The notes: generated by a model not told the origin, from the letters alone. A stretch of DNA of 64,000 nt from Halomonas getboli (GCF_023094245.1 NZ_JALMEW010000008.1:1-64000); one strand, 5' to 3'; positions 8,852 to 23,219 are shown, numbered from the stretch's first letter. Made by a program: numbers and translations.

Positions 8852-10132
8852 TCAGCCGCGTCGCCAGCCCTCGGCGCAGGCCAGCCAGCCCGAGGGCCGC
8901 CCCACCGCCACCACGTCATCGCCGTGCCAGGCGACGATCAGGCCGGCCCGCTCCCAGGGCGGCAGGCCCCACTCCTGCAGCAGGCGTTTGAGATCGCGTC
9001 GTCCTCGGCCCGCCAGGCGCAGCCGCTCGCCGCCCAACCGCGGCACCAGCGTCAGCCTGACCGGTTCCCTATCCTCACGAAGCAGCCCTCTCGTCAGCAC
9101 CCCCAGCGGCGTGGACAGCGGCGCTCGGCCATCCCAGTCGGCGCGCCACGCGGTCGGCAGCGACGCCGCCGGCGCCAGCAGGTACAACGCCCCGCGCCAG
9201 ACCCGCGCCTCGGCGCTCTCCCAGACGACGCGGACCTCGGCGTCGCGGCGCGCCTCGAGCTGTTCGAGCAGCGTCGAGAGACGAGCGGCCGGCGGCCGTG
9301 GCAGGCCCTCTCGCTCGAGACAGTGGCGAATCAGCAGCCGGCGGCGCGGCAGTGAGAGCCCGCGCAGGGCCTCGCAGGAAAGACGCGCGGGATCGCCGCC
9401 GAGTCGCGCCAGATCCTCGGCGGCGAACTCCTCGAGCAGGCCGTCGGCCTCACCGGCCAGCGCCGCGCTGCGCGCGAGCGCCTCCGCGGCGTCCGGCCAG
9501 CGCTCGGCCAGCAGCGGCAGCGCCCGATGGCGCAGGAAGTTGCGATCCATGGCGGTGTCGGCGTTGCTCGGGTCCTCGACCCAGGCAAGGGCCAGAGACC
9601 CGGCCTCGGCCTCCAGCGCCGCACGGGGAGCGTCGAGCAGCGGGCGGACGAGGCGACGCCCGTCGAGGTCGCGCATCGGCGGCATGGCCGCGAGCCCGCG
9701 AGAGCCGGCACCGCGCAGCGCCGCCAGCAGGAAGGTCTCGGCCTGGTCGTCGCGGTGCTGGGCCAGCCACAGGGTCTCGCCGGCGGCGACGCGACGCACG
9801 AAGGCCGCATAGCGCGCCTCGCGAGCCTCGCCCTCGAGCCCCCGCCCCGCCGCGGCATCGACCGCAACGCGCTCCACGAACAGCGGCACCCCGAGGCGCG
9901 AGCACAGCCGCCGGCAGTGGCGCTCGAAGCCGTCGCCGGCGGCCTGCAGGCCGTGATGCACGTGCAGCGCCCGCAGCGGCCGCGGATGGCGCCGGCAGGC
10001 ATCGGCGGCCAGGGTCAGCAGAAGCGCGGAATCGAGCCCGCCGGAGAGCGCCACCCACACGCAGCGCCCCGGCGGGGTCTCCGCCAGGGCGCTGTCGATC
10101 GTGGCTTGCAGGGAAGAAAGCTCGAGGGTCAT
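8852..10132 (-). CDS. tilS: tRNA(Ile)-lysidine synthase
   Basis: Modifies the wobble cytidine of tRNA-Ile(CAU) to lysidine using ATP and lysine. The 426-aa protein carries the PP-loop SGGLDSALL (about 30-38), LHVHHGLQAAGD, and HRDDQAETFLLAALRGAGSRGL typical of the N-terminal adenylation domain. A TilS C-terminal domain ends the protein. It is the last gene of the long minus-strand operon and converges with ppx, with only 23 bp between their stops. It is separated from accA by a structured repeat. Confidence 0.94.
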   Translation of the reverse strand: MTLELSSLQATIDSALAETPPGRCVWVALSGGLDSALLLTLAADACRRHPRPLRALHVHHGLQAAGDGFERHCRRLCSRLGVPLFVERVAVDAAAGRGLEGEAREARYAAFVRRVAAGETLWLAQHRDDQAETFLLAALRGAGSRGLAAMPPMRDLDGRRLVRPLLDAPRAALEAEAGSLALAWVEDPSNADTAMDRNFLRHRALPLLAERWPDAAEALARSAALAGEADGLLEEFAAEDLARLGGDPARLSCEALRGLSLPRRRLLIRHCLEREGLPRPPAARLSTLLEQLEARRDAEVRVVWESAEARVWRGALYLLAPAASLPTAWRADWDGRAPLSTPLGVLTRGLLREDREPVRLTLVPRLGGERLRLAGRGRRDLKRLLQEWGLPPWERAGLIVAWHGDDVVAVGRPSGWLACAEGWRRG

Positions 10133-10200
10133 GAATAGAGAGCCATCTCAGGCATGTCGATGGCAACGCTGTCACCACCCAAGCCAGAGGCCTCTTCGAG

Positions 10201-10311
10201 CGACGATCTGGCTAGGCGGAGAAGACCGAAGCCGCGGAGTTTACTTGCGGCTAAATGAGCAGGATGAGGTCTTCTCCAACACCGCCAGATCGAGCGCAGA
10301 AAGGCCCGATA

Positions 10312-10314
<3 letters not shown>
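10201..10314. repeat. Structured intergenic repeat, family B, copy 1
   Basis: A long imperfect inverted repeat: GATCTGGC (10205-10212) pairs with GCCAGATC (10284-10291), and GGAGAAGACC (10218-10227) with GGTCTTCTCC (10268-10277). The loop carries GCGGAGTTTACTTGCGGC and TAAATGAGC. The second copy is at 37432-37547. The element runs up to and includes the TGA stop of accA (10312-10314) and lies between accA and tilS. Confidence 0.75.
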
Positions 10315-11265
<951 letters not shown>

Positions 11266-11324
11266 GGGATAGCCTTGTCTCGTCGGCCGAAGAGGCGACC
11301 GGGGGGAAGCGTCAAACGGTGTGC

Positions 11325-11352
11325 ATTATCGCACCCTGACACGTCCACGCAA
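11325..11352 (-). promoter_or_regulatory. Candidate accA promoter
   Basis: On the minus strand, TTGCGT (11347-11352), a 16-bp spacer and GATAAT (11325-11330), in the 127-bp gap between dnaE and accA. The -10 is close to consensus. An internal promoter for accA is plausible. Confidence 0.45.
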
Positions 11353-11392
11353 GACGAGCCAGGGTGCCTGCACATTGTCGGTGCAGTCGGAA

Positions 11393-14902
<3,510 letters not shown>

Positions 14903-15005
14903 GGCGGACTCGGGCTTGGTGAAAGGAAATAAGTCGACGCTGTCACCGGAGCGGAGACCGGCCGGCACGGCCCGTCTCGACGCCCCGTCCAACAGGCTAG
15001 ATGAT

Positions 15006-15617
15006 CTAGAGCAGGTTCAGCTGACGCTTGACCGGCGCGAAGGAGCGCCGGTGCTCGGGCAGCGCGCCGAGGCGCGTCAGCGCGGCCAGATGCTCGGGCG
15101 TCGGGTAGCCCTTGTGGCGGGCGAAACCGTAGTCGGGATGGCGCGCGTCCAGCGCCAGCATGTCGGCGTCGCGGGCCACCTTGGCCAGGATCGAGGCCGC
15201 GGCGATCGCCGGATGACGGGCATCGCCCTTCACTACCGCCTGCCCCGGCACATGATGCCCGGGGAGCCGATTACCGTCCACCAGCAGATATTCCGCGGCC
15301 GGCGACAGCGCATCGATGGCCCGCCGCATGGCCAGGTGCGTGGCGTGATAGATGTTCAGACTATCGATCTCGTCGGGGCTGGCCTCGGCCACGGCGAAGG
15401 CCAGGGCTCGCTCGCGGATCCGGGCGTCCAGCGCCTCGCGGCGCCTGGCGGTCAGCTTCTTGGAGTCGGTCAGCCCGTCGATCGGCGCGGCCGGATCGAG
15501 GATCACCGCGGCGGCCACCACCGGACCGACCAGCGGGCCGCGCCCGACCTCGTCGACCCCGGCCAGATGGGTGCCGCGATAGTCGACGACCAGCGGCGGG
15601 AAGTCCTCGGCCTTCAT
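15006..15617 (-). CDS. rnhB: Ribonuclease HII
   Basis: Removes RNA from RNA-DNA hybrids and single ribonucleotides from DNA. It has 203 aa. Catalytic residues are seen in [20 protein letters not shown] (about 19-38) and [11 protein letters not shown], with LTDSKKL between. The ATG at 15617 overlaps the lpxB stop (ATGA, 15614-15617), fixing the start. It lies between lpxB and dnaE as in E. coli. Confidence 0.95.
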   Translation of the reverse strand: MKAEDFPPLVVDYRGTHLAGVDEVGRGPLVGPVVAAAVILDPAAPIDGLTDSKKLTARRREALDARIRERALAFAVAEASPDEIDSLNIYHATHLAMRRAIDALSPAAEYLLVDGNRLPGHHVPGQAVVKGDARHPAIAAASILAKVARDADMLALDARHPDYGFARHKGYPTPEHLAALTRLGALPEHRRSFAPVKRQLNLL

Positions 15618-16822
15618 GCGCCTTCCTCCAGCGCCTCGGGCGCCACCGAGGCGGGCAGCGCTTGGCGGGCCACCAGCGCCTCGACGGCGTCCACCGCGCG
15701 GCGGCTGGCGCCGCGCTGCAGGCCTGCGTGCATGGCCGCGAAGCGCGCCTCGAGGGCCTGGCGCGCCTCGCCGTCGTCGAGCAGCACGCTGAGCTCGGCG
15801 GCGATGCCCTCGGGGCTGGCGTCGTCCTGGATCAGCTCCGGCACCAGCGTCTCCCGGGCGATCAGATTGGGCAGCGAGATCCATTCGGTCTTGACCAGCC
15901 GCTTGGCCAGCCAGTGGGTCATCGGCGCCATGCGGTAGGCCACCACCATGGCGCGGTGGCACAGCATGGCCTCCAGCGCCGCGGTGCCGGAGGCCAGCAG
16001 CACGGCGTCACTGGCCACCATGGCCTCGCGGGACCGGCCATCGACCAGGATCACCCGCTCGCGCAGCGCCTTGCGGCCCTCGAGCAGCGTCTCCAGCTCG
16101 GCGCGCCGCGCCGGGGTCGCGGCGGGAATCACCACCCGCAGCGCCTCGCGTTCGCGGCACAGCCGCTCGGCGGTGTCGAGGAAGGTGGCGCCCAGGAAGC
16201 GGATCTCGTTGGCCCGGGAGCCCGGCAGCACGGCCAGCAGCGGGGCCTCGTCGGACACGCCCAGGGCGGGCAGACCGAGCGCTTCGCGGGCGGCGCTGCG
16301 ATCGTTGACCAGCGGCAGCTCATCGGCCAGCGGATGGCCGACGAAGGCCACCGGCACCCGGTGGCGGGCGTAGAAGGCGGCCTCGAAGGGCAGGAAGGTC
16401 AGCATGGCGTCCACCGAGCGGGCAATGCCCTTGACCCGGCCCTGGCGCCAGGCCCACACGGAGGGGCTGACGTAGTGGGCGGTGGTCAGGCCGGCCTCGC
16501 GCAGCTGTCGCTCGAGCCCGAGGTTGAAGTCCGGCGCGTCGATGCCGATCACGATGTCGGGCCGCCAGTCGAGGGCGTCCTGGCGCAGGGTGCGACGCAC
16601 GCGTACCAGGCCCGGCAGATGCTTGAGCACCTCGACCAGCCCCATCACCGAGAGGGTCTCCAGCGGGAAACGGCTGTCGATGCCCTCCTCGATCATGCGC
16701 GGCCCGCCGATGCCCCGGAACTCGACGCCCGAATGGCGGGCCTTGAGCTCGCGCATCAGGCCGGCGCCGAGGATGTCGCCGGAGAGCTCACCGGCCACCA
16801 GGTACACGCGCGCGATCGTCAT
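15614..16822 (-). CDS. lpxB: Lipid-A-disaccharide synthase
   Basis: Condenses UDP-2,3-diacylglucosamine with lipid X to form the lipid A disaccharide at the inner membrane. It has 402 aa, slightly longer than E. coli LpxB (382), with a C-terminal extension. [13 protein letters not shown] and [11 protein letters not shown] near the N-terminus, [10 protein letters not shown], and [12 protein letters not shown] are family motifs. It overlaps rnhB by 4 nt and follows lpxA by 4 nt. Confidence 0.95.
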   Translation of the reverse strand: MTIARVYLVAGELSGDILGAGLMRELKARHSGVEFRGIGGPRMIEEGIDSRFPLETLSVMGLVEVLKHLPGLVRVRRTLRQDALDWRPDIVIGIDAPDFNLGLERQLREAGLTTAHYVSPSVWAWRQGRVKGIARSVDAMLTFLPFEAAFYARHRVPVAFVGHPLADELPLVNDRSAAREALGLPALGVSDEAPLLAVLPGSRANEIRFLGATFLDTAERLCREREALRVVIPAATPARRAELETLLEGRKALRERVILVDGRSREAMVASDAVLLASGTAALEAMLCHRAMVVAYRMAPMTHWLAKRLVKTEWISLPNLIARETLVPELIQDDASPEGIAAELSVLLDDGEARQALEARFAAMHAGLQRGASRRAVDAVEALVARQALPASVAPEALEEGA

Positions 16823-16826
16823 CGGC

Positions 16827-17594
16827 TCAGCGCACGATGCCGCGGGTCGAGGCCTCGATGGAGGCGGCGAACGCCTCGGTCTCGGGCAGCGCGTAGTGCG
16901 TGCGGATCTCGGTCAGCGCCTGCTCCACGGTCAGTCCCTGGCGGTAGACCATCTTGTAGGCCTCGCTCAGGGCGCGGATCGCCTCGCTGGAGAAGCCGCG
17001 ACGGCGCAGGCCGATCAGATTGAGACCGTGGGCCGCGGCGGGATTGCCGTTGATCATCACGTAAGCGGGGGTGTCCTTGGTGATGATCGAGCCGCCCCCG
17101 GCCATGGCATGGTCGCCGAAGTGGCAGAACTGGTGGATGGCCGACAGGCCGCCGATGATCACGAAGTCGCCCAGCTTGACGTGCCCGGCCAGGGTCACCT
17201 GGTTGGCCAGGATGCAGTCGTCACCGATCACGCAGTCGTGGCCGACGTGAACGTAGGCCATGAACAGGTTGCGCGAGCCGATGGTGGTCTCGCCGCGATC
17301 CTGGACGGTGCCGCGGTGCAGGGTCGCCCCCTCGCGCACGACGTTGTCGTCGCCCATCACCAGCCGGGTGGGCTCGCCGGCGTACTTCTTGTCCTGGCAC
17401 TCCTCGCCGACCGAGGCGAACTGGAAGATCCGGTTGCGCTCGCCGATCACCGTGGGGCCCTGGATCACCACATGGGGGCCGATCCGCGAACCGGCGCCGA
17501 TCTCGACGTCGGCGCCGATCACGCTGAAGGGGCCGACCTCGACGTCATCGGCCAGGCGCGCGCCCGGGTCTACGATGGCGGTGGGATGAATCAA
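16827..17594 (-). CDS. lpxA: UDP-N-acetylglucosamine acyltransferase
   Basis: Adds the 3-hydroxyacyl chain to UDP-GlcNAc, the first step of lipid A synthesis. It is a left-handed beta-helix protein of 255 aa built of hexapeptide repeats ([22 protein letters not shown]). The catalytic His lies in [15 protein letters not shown]. The most likely start is a TTG at 17594 overlapping the fabZ TGA (TTGA), with GGAAGG upstream; it gives nearly the E. coli length (262). Any upstream start would lie inside fabZ. Confidence 0.94.
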   Translation of the reverse strand: MIHPTAIVDPGARLADDVEVGPFSVIGADVEIGAGSRIGPHVVIQGPTVIGERNRIFQFASVGEECQDKKYAGEPTRLVMGDDNVVREGATLHRGTVQDRGETTIGSRNLFMAYVHVGHDCVIGDDCILANQVTLAGHVKLGDFVIIGGLSAIHQFCHFGDHAMAGGGSIITKDTPAYVMINGNPAAAHGLNLIGLRRRGFSSEAIRALSEAYKMVYRQGLTVEQALTEIRTHYALPETEAFAASIEASTRGIVR

Positions 17595-18034
17595 GCGACC
17601 TTCCTCTCGGCACAGGTGATCTCGGCCTCGCAGGCGACCTCGCCGGCGACGCTGGCCTTGCACTGAAACTTCCAGATGCCGCGCTTCTCGCGGATCACGT
17701 CGGCGCGCAGCTCCAGCTGATCGCCGGGCATCACCGGGCGCTTGAAGCGCACGTTGTCACTGCCGACCAGGTAGTAGACGTAGCCGTCGGCGGGCAGCTT
17801 GTTGACGGTCTTGAAGCCGAGGATGCCGCAGGCCTGGGCCAGCGCCTCGACCACCAGCACGCCCGGCATGATCGGGTGGTGCGGGAAGTGGCCATTGAAG
17901 AACGGCTCGTTGATGCTGACATTCTTGTAGGCAACGATGGATTCGCCGTGGGTGAGCTCCGTCACCCTGTCCACCAGCAGAAAGGGATAGCGGTGGGGCA
18001 GATACTCACGAATCTCGTTTATGTCCATTACCAT
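17591..18034 (-). CDS. fabZ: 3-hydroxyacyl-ACP dehydratase
   Basis: Dehydrates 3-hydroxyacyl-ACP in type II fatty acid elongation. It shares the substrate with LpxA and LpxD, so clustering here balances phospholipid and lipid A synthesis. The hot-dog fold protein has 147 aa, with the catalytic His in [16 protein letters not shown] (about residues 46-61) and Glu in [11 protein letters not shown]. It overlaps lpxA by 4 nt. An alternative start two codons downstream ([16 protein letters not shown]) is possible. Confidence 0.96.
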   Translation of the reverse strand: MVMDINEIREYLPHRYPFLLVDRVTELTHGESIVAYKNVSINEPFFNGHFPHHPIMPGVLVVEALAQACGILGFKTVNKLPADGYVYYLVGSDNVRFKRPVMPGDQLELRADVIREKRGIWKFQCKASVAGEVACEAEITCAERKVA

Positions 18035-18138
18035 CGTAGCGACCTCTGAAATGACAGAATGCCCCGCATCGCGGGCGCGGCCGTCGCCGCGCGCGTGGCG
18101 ACGGACGGGCGGGGATTATACCGCCCGAAGGGGTGGCC

Positions 18139-19176
18139 TCAAGCATCGCGTCCGGCTTTTTCCAGACGCTGCAGGCGGCGGGCGATATCGTCCAGCTGCT
18201 TGAAGCGCACCGCGCTCCGGCGCCACTGGGCGTTCTCCATGGCGCCGGTACCGGAAGAGTAGACGCCCGGCTCGTGGATCGAATTGGTCACCAGGCTCAT
18301 GCCGGTGACCTGCACGCCGTCGCACACCGTCAGATGGCCGGACAGGCCCACGCCACCGCCCAGCATGCAGTGCCGCCCGACCCGGGTCGAGCCGGCGATG
18401 CCGACGCAGCCGGCCAGCGCGCTGTGGGCGCCGATCTGCACGTTGTGGGCGATCTGTACCTGGCTGTCGATCTTGACGTCCTCGCCGATCACGGTGTCGC
18501 CGAGGGCGCCGCGGTCGATGCTCGAGCAGCTGCCCACCTCGACGTCGTCGCCCAGCACCACCCCGCCGAGCTGGGCGATCTTGTGCCAGCCGGCGCCGTC
18601 ATGGGCGAAGCCGAAGCCGTCGCCACCGATCACGCAGCCGCTGTGCAGGATCACCCGCGCACCGATGCTGACCCCATGATAGACGGTGACGTTGGCGTGC
18701 AGCCGCGAACCTTCCCCGATCCGGGTGTCGGCGCCGACCACGCAGCCGGGGCCGATCACCACGCCGTCGCCGAGCTCGACGCCGGCCTCGATCACCGCCT
18801 GGGGGCCGATCGCCACGCCCTCGCCCAGCCGCGCGTCCTCGGCCACCACCGCCGAGGGATGCACGCCCGATGCTTCGCGGCCGGCCAGTGGATCGAACAG
18901 CCGCGACAGCTGGGCATAGCCCAGGTAGGGATTGTCGAGGGTCAGGCAGGGCACCGGGGACTCGTCGGCATGGCTCGGATGCAGCAGCACCGCCGCGGCG
19001 CGGGTCTCGGGCAGGTCCTTGAGGTAGGCGCGGTTGGCCAGGAAGGCGATCTGATCGGGCCCGGCATCGCGCAGCGTGGCCAGGCCACGCACGCGGCGCT
19101 CGCCGTCACCCTGGAGGCCGGCCCCCAGCTGCGCGGCGATCTCGGCCAGCGTCAGGGAAGGAGTGTCTTGAGTCAT
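18139..19176 (-). CDS. lpxD: UDP-3-O-(3-hydroxyacyl)glucosamine N-acyltransferase
   Basis: Adds the second 3-hydroxyacyl chain in lipid A synthesis. The 345-aa protein (E. coli 341) has an N-terminal uridine-binding domain (TLAEIAAQLGAGLQGDGERRVRG), then a left-handed beta-helix of hexapeptide repeats. A C-terminal helix (FKQLDDIARRLQRLEKAGRDA) resembles the ACP-binding region. The start at ATG 19176 matches family length; 42 open codons upstream show no homology. No skp/ompH precedes it. Confidence 0.95.
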   Translation of the reverse strand: MTQDTPSLTLAEIAAQLGAGLQGDGERRVRGLATLRDAGPDQIAFLANRAYLKDLPETRAAAVLLHPSHADESPVPCLTLDNPYLGYAQLSRLFDPLAGREASGVHPSAVVAEDARLGEGVAIGPQAVIEAGVELGDGVVIGPGCVVGADTRIGEGSRLHANVTVYHGVSIGARVILHSGCVIGGDGFGFAHDGAGWHKIAQLGGVVLGDDVEVGSCSSIDRGALGDTVIGEDVKIDSQVQIAHNVQIGAHSALAGCVGIAGSTRVGRHCMLGGGVGLSGHLTVCDGVQVTGMSLVTNSIHEPGVYSSGTGAMENAQWRRSAVRFKQLDDIARRLQRLEKAGRDA

Positions 19177-19415
19177 GGGAACCCGATGTTCGGTTGGAAG
19201 CTCTCTGCGATGGCGGCGGCCGACCCCCCGGTCGCCCGCACTCGCCACCCCGTCTGGCGCGGCGGGCCGCGTCGGCCCTCTGAGGCCCCTCGACCGCCGC
19301 ACCGGTTCGATATCGATGGGCCCCGGCTCCGCCGATGGCGTGAGCCGAGGCCCCGGGACCGTGACGTTCGCCTCGCCTCCTCGTCCCGCGAGGCGGCGGC
19401 GCGTCGACGGCCGTG
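19177..19415. other. bamA-lpxD gap without skp
   Basis: This 239-bp GC-rich gap sits where skp/ompH lies in E. coli and Pseudomonas. No frame on either strand gives a signal peptide or a Skp-like helical protein. A small hairpin CGCCTC/GAGGCG occurs near the bamA end (about 19370-19391). I see no remnant of skp. Confidence 0.6.
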
Positions 19416-21773
19416 CTAGAAAGTCTGACCCAGCGAGAACTGGAAGAACTGGGTGTCGTCGCCGTCCTCTTCGTTGAGCGGCTCGGCGACGCTGAAGGTC
19501 AGCGGCCCCACCGGCGTCAGCCAGGAGACGCCGAGGCCCACGCTGTAACGCAGATCGCCCAGATCGACCCCCGAATTGCAGCTGGCATTGCTGCTGTCCT
19601 CGTCGAGCACGTCATAGCAGTCGGTGAGGAAGGTGTTGCCGCCATCGAGGAACAGCGAGGGCTGCACCGAGCGCTTGTCCTCGACGAAGGGCATCGGGAA
19701 GATCAGCTCCAGCCCCCCTTCGACCAGCACGTTGCCGCCCAGGGTGCGGTCCTCGTTGTCGCTGCTGTCGGTGGGCGGCGTGGTGCGCTGCCCCAGGGTG
19801 TTGCTGGTGAAGCCACGCACCGAGCCCAGGCCGCCGGAGTAGAAGTTCTCGTAGAACGGATAGGGGTCGTTGCCGATGCTGTCAGCGTAGCCCACCTCGC
19901 CGTGCAGCTTGAGCGACCAGGTCTGCTCCTCGTTCATGGGGAAGAACTGCCGGGCCCGGGCGCGCAGCTTGTAGTACTCGGCGTCGCTGCCGGGCACCGC
20001 GGTCTCCAGCGACAGGCGCTGGTAGTTGCCGGCGGTGGGCATGATGCCGCGGTTCAGGTCGTTGCGGGTCCAGCTCGCGGTCAGCTTGAAGGTCTGGGCG
20101 TTGTCGCCCTGATCCTGGACGTAGCGCTTGATCTCCGAGGCCGTGTCGTCGTACGTCTCGACGGTCAGATCCTCGACGTCAGCGCCGAAGTTGAGGCGGG
20201 TCAGCTCGTTGATCGGGTAGCCGAAGCTGATGCCACCGCCGTAGGCGTCCGTGGAGTAGGTCGAGATGTCGGAGTCTTCGTAGTCGGTCTCGCGGTAGAA
20301 CAGGTTGTAACCGCGCGAGATGCCGTCGAGGGTCCAGTAGGGATCGGTATAGCCGAAGTTCAGATTGGTGTAGGTGTCGCTGCGCTGGGCGCCGATGTTG
20401 ACCCGGTTGCCGGTGCCCAGGAAGTTGTTCTGGGACAGCGAGGCGCCGTAGATCACGCCGGCGCTCTGGGAGAAACCGAGGCTCGCCGAGATCGAGCCGG
20501 ACGGCTGCTCCTCGACGTTGTAGGTCACGTCGAGCTGGTCGTCGGAGCCGGGCACCGGCTCGGTCTGCACCTCGACCTGCTTGAAGAAGCCCAGCCGCTC
20601 CAGGCGCTCGCGGGACTGGCTGATCGACTCGGTGGAAGCCGGCGCGCCTTCCATCTGGATCATCTCACGGCGCAGCACCTCGTCCTGAGTGGTGGTGTTG
20701 CCGACGAAGTTGATGCGCCGCACGTAGGCGCGGGAGCCGGGCTGCACCCGGAACGTCAGGTCGACGGTGCCGTCGCTGCGCGTCTCGGGGATGCCGTCGA
20801 CGTTGGCGAAGGCGAAGCCCTCGGCGCCGAGGCGAGAGCGCAGCGCCTCGGAGGAGGCGGTCACGTCGCTGCGCGAGAAGGTCTCGCCGCTCTTCACTTG
20901 CAGCAGCTCGCGGGCCTCGCGCTCGGGAATGCGCAGGTCGCCGGCGAAGTGGACGTCGCCGATGCGATAGCGCTGCCCTTCGTTGACGTTGATGGTGATG
21001 AAGATCTTCGACTTGTCGGGGCCGATGGAGACCTGGGTCGAGTCGATATTGAAGTTCACGTAGCCGCGATCCAGGTAGTAGGAACGCAGCCGCTCCAGGT
21101 CGCCGGAGAGCGCCTGGCGGGAGTATTCGTCGCTGGAGAACCAGCCGAAGAACCAGCCCGGATGATCCTCCAGCTCGAGCACGTCGCGCAGGGTGTCGTC
21201 GTCGAAGGCCTGGTTGCCGACGATATTGATCTGGCGGATCTTGGCCACCGCGCCTTCGTCGATGTTGATGTTGACCTGCACCCGGCCCTCGCCGAGCTGC
21301 TCGACCTCGGTATCGATGGACGCGCTGTAGCGCCCCTGGGCCTGATACACGCCGGACAGCTCGCGCTGGATCTCCTCCAGGGTCGAGAGCTGCAGCACCT
21401 GCCCTTCGTCGAGGCCGGCCTCGCGCAGACCGTCACGCAGATCCTCTTCGGGAATCTGGCTGTTGCCCTCGATGTTGAGGCTGGTGATGGTCGGGCGCTC
21501 TTCCACCTGGATGATCAGCACATCGCCCTGGCGCGCCAGGTGGATGTCCTCGAACAGCCCGGTGGCGAACAGCTGCTGGGCCGCCTTGGCCAGCTCGCGC
21601 TCGTCGACGCGCTCGGGAGCATTGACAGGAAAGGCATTGAAGACGGAGGCCGCCGATACGCGCTGCAGCCCCTCCACTCGTATGTCCTTTACGTCGAAGG
21701 ATTCTGCCTGTGCCGTGCCGCTGGCGGCACCGGCGAGCAGCAGCGCCGCCAGTCCGATGGTCTTGATCTTCAT
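19416..21773 (-). CDS. bamA: Outer membrane protein assembly factor BamA
   Basis: The central Omp85 protein of the BAM complex, inserting beta-barrel proteins into the outer membrane. It is 785 aa. The signal peptide is MKIKTIGLAALLLAGAASG with a predicted AQA cut near residue 23. Five POTRA domains fill roughly 24-420. The C-terminal barrel has the conserved VRGF (LGSVRGFTSNTLGQR) and ends in a terminal Phe (FFQFSLGQTF), the beta-signal. The gene has its own promoter behind rseP. Confidence 0.97.
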   Translation of the reverse strand: MKIKTIGLAALLLAGAASGTAQAESFDVKDIRVEGLQRVSAASVFNAFPVNAPERVDERELAKAAQQLFATGLFEDIHLARQGDVLIIQVEERPTITSLNIEGNSQIPEEDLRDGLREAGLDEGQVLQLSTLEEIQRELSGVYQAQGRYSASIDTEVEQLGEGRVQVNINIDEGAVAKIRQINIVGNQAFDDDTLRDVLELEDHPGWFFGWFSSDEYSRQALSGDLERLRSYYLDRGYVNFNIDSTQVSIGPDKSKIFITINVNEGQRYRIGDVHFAGDLRIPEREARELLQVKSGETFSRSDVTASSEALRSRLGAEGFAFANVDGIPETRSDGTVDLTFRVQPGSRAYVRRINFVGNTTTQDEVLRREMIQMEGAPASTESISQSRERLERLGFFKQVEVQTEPVPGSDDQLDVTYNVEEQPSGSISASLGFSQSAGVIYGASLSQNNFLGTGNRVNIGAQRSDTYTNLNFGYTDPYWTLDGISRGYNLFYRETDYEDSDISTYSTDAYGGGISFGYPINELTRLNFGADVEDLTVETYDDTASEIKRYVQDQGDNAQTFKLTASWTRNDLNRGIMPTAGNYQRLSLETAVPGSDAEYYKLRARARQFFPMNEEQTWSLKLHGEVGYADSIGNDPYPFYENFYSGGLGSVRGFTSNTLGQRTTPPTDSSDNEDRTLGGNVLVEGGLELIFPMPFVEDKRSVQPSLFLDGGNTFLTDCYDVLDEDSSNASCNSGVDLGDLRYSVGLGVSWLTPVGPLTFSVAEPLNEEDGDDTQFFQFSLGQTF

Positions 21774-21820
21774 GCAGTCGATTCGCTCGCGTTGATCTGC
21801 CTACCTGTCCAGACAGGCAC

Positions 21821-21848
21821 CTTATACATTTGCACGGGCAACTGACAA
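21821..21848 (-). promoter_or_regulatory. bamA promoter within the operon
   Basis: On the minus strand, TTGTCA (21843-21848), a 16-bp spacer and TATAAG (21821-21826), each 5/6 to the sigma-70 consensus, in the 87-bp rseP-bamA gap. A small hairpin (CCTGTC/GACAGG, about 21804-21816) lies just downstream in the leader. I see no sigma-E-type GAACTT/TCTGA pair here. Confidence 0.6.
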
Positions 21849-21860
21849 GCCAGGGTCCGG

Positions 21861-23219
21861 CTACCAGAGCCGCATCAGGTCGAAATACAGCGCCATCAGC
21901 ATCAGCGTGCCGACCAGCGTCAGGCCGATGCGCAGGCCGATCGCCTGGACCCGCTCGGACACCGGACGCCCCCGGACCGCCTCCACCAGGTAATACAGCA
22001 GGTGGCCGCCGTCGAGCACCGGGATCGGCAGCAGGTTGAGCACGCCGAGGCTGATCGACAGATAGGCCAGGAAGCTGATGAAGCTCTCGAGCCCCGAGCG
22101 GGCGGAGTCGCCGGCGATACGGGCGATGGTGATCGGCCCGGAAAGATTGGACGGCGAGATCAGCCCCACCAGCATCTTGCGGATCGAGTCCAGCGTCAGC
22201 ACGGCCATCTCGCCGGTCCGCGAGACCGCCTGCCCCACCGCGGCCAGCGGCCCGTAGCGGATCTCCCGGCGATACTCCTGCGGCCAGGACACCGAGGCCA
22301 CGCCGGCGCCCACATGGCCGATGACGGTGCCGTCCTCGAGGGTATGGGAACGCGGCGTCAGCGTCAGCGTCAGGTGCTCGCCGTCGCGACGCACGCTCAG
22401 CGACAGCGCCTCGCCGGGATGGCCGCGGACGCGACGCACGAAATCGGCCCAGTCGGCCACCGGCTCGCCGTCGATGGCGACTATCTCGTCGCCGGCCTCG
22501 AGCCCGGCCGCGGCGGCCGGCTCGCCGTCCACCACCTGCCCGAGCACGGCGGGGATCTGCGGCCGCCAGGGCGTCACGCCGAGCGTTTCCAGCGGCCGCG
22601 GCGGATCCTGGCGCACCAGCCAGTCCTGCACCGGCAGGCGATGCTCGCGGGCCGTCCCGGCGCCCTCGTCGCGAGCGCTCACCGTCAGCTCGCCGCTGGC
22701 GCCGATGGCCGCGACCAGCTCGAGGTTGATGTCTTCCCAGGAGCGCACGGCCTCGCCCTGCACCGCAGTGATCTCCTGCCCGGCGGCAAGACCGCCGCGG
22801 GCGGCCGGCGAATCGGGGGCGACCCCGCCGATCACCGGCACCACGGTGGAGGTGCCGGCCACGAACAGCAGCCAGTAGGCGACCAGCGCTAGCAGGAAGT
22901 TGGCCAGCGGGCCGGCGACGACGATGGCGATGCGCTGCCACACGCCCTTGTGGTTGAAGGCCAGGTGGCGTTCGCCCTCGGGCACCGGCCCCTCGCGCTC
23001 GTCGAGCATCTTGACGTAGCCGCCCAGCGGGATGGCGGCCACGGCGAACTCGGTGCCGTGGCGGTCGACCCGCGACCACAGCGGCTTGCCGAAACCCACG
23101 GAGAAGCGCAGCACCTTGACGCCGCAGCGCCGGGCGACCCAGAAGTGGCCGAACTCATGGAAGGTGATCAGCAGGCCGAGCACCACGATCACGGCCAGTA
23201 CGTTCTGGATCAGACCCAT
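21861..23219 (-). CDS. rseP: RIP metalloprotease RseP (site-2 protease)
   Basis: Intramembrane zinc protease that cleaves RseA after DegS and activates sigma-E. It has 452 aa (E. coli 450). The HEFGH zinc motif is at residues 21-25 in the first membrane span. Two PDZ domains follow (around 120-195 and 205-290). The third zinc ligand lies in PIPVLDGGHLLYYLVEAVRG near residue 400. Membrane spans sit at both ends. It lies between dxr and bamA, as in E. coli. Confidence 0.96.
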   Translation of the reverse strand: MGLIQNVLAVIVVLGLLITFHEFGHFWVARRCGVKVLRFSVGFGKPLWSRVDRHGTEFAVAAIPLGGYVKMLDEREGPVPEGERHLAFNHKGVWQRIAIVVAGPLANFLLALVAYWLLFVAGTSTVVPVIGGVAPDSPAARGGLAAGQEITAVQGEAVRSWEDINLELVAAIGASGELTVSARDEGAGTAREHRLPVQDWLVRQDPPRPLETLGVTPWRPQIPAVLGQVVDGEPAAAAGLEAGDEIVAIDGEPVADWADFVRRVRGHPGEALSLSVRRDGEHLTLTLTPRSHTLEDGTVIGHVGAGVASVSWPQEYRREIRYGPLAAVGQAVSRTGEMAVLTLDSIRKMLVGLISPSNLSGPITIARIAGDSARSGLESFISFLAYLSISLGVLNLLPIPVLDGGHLLYYLVEAVRGRPVSERVQAIGLRIGLTLVGTLMLMALYFDLMRLW

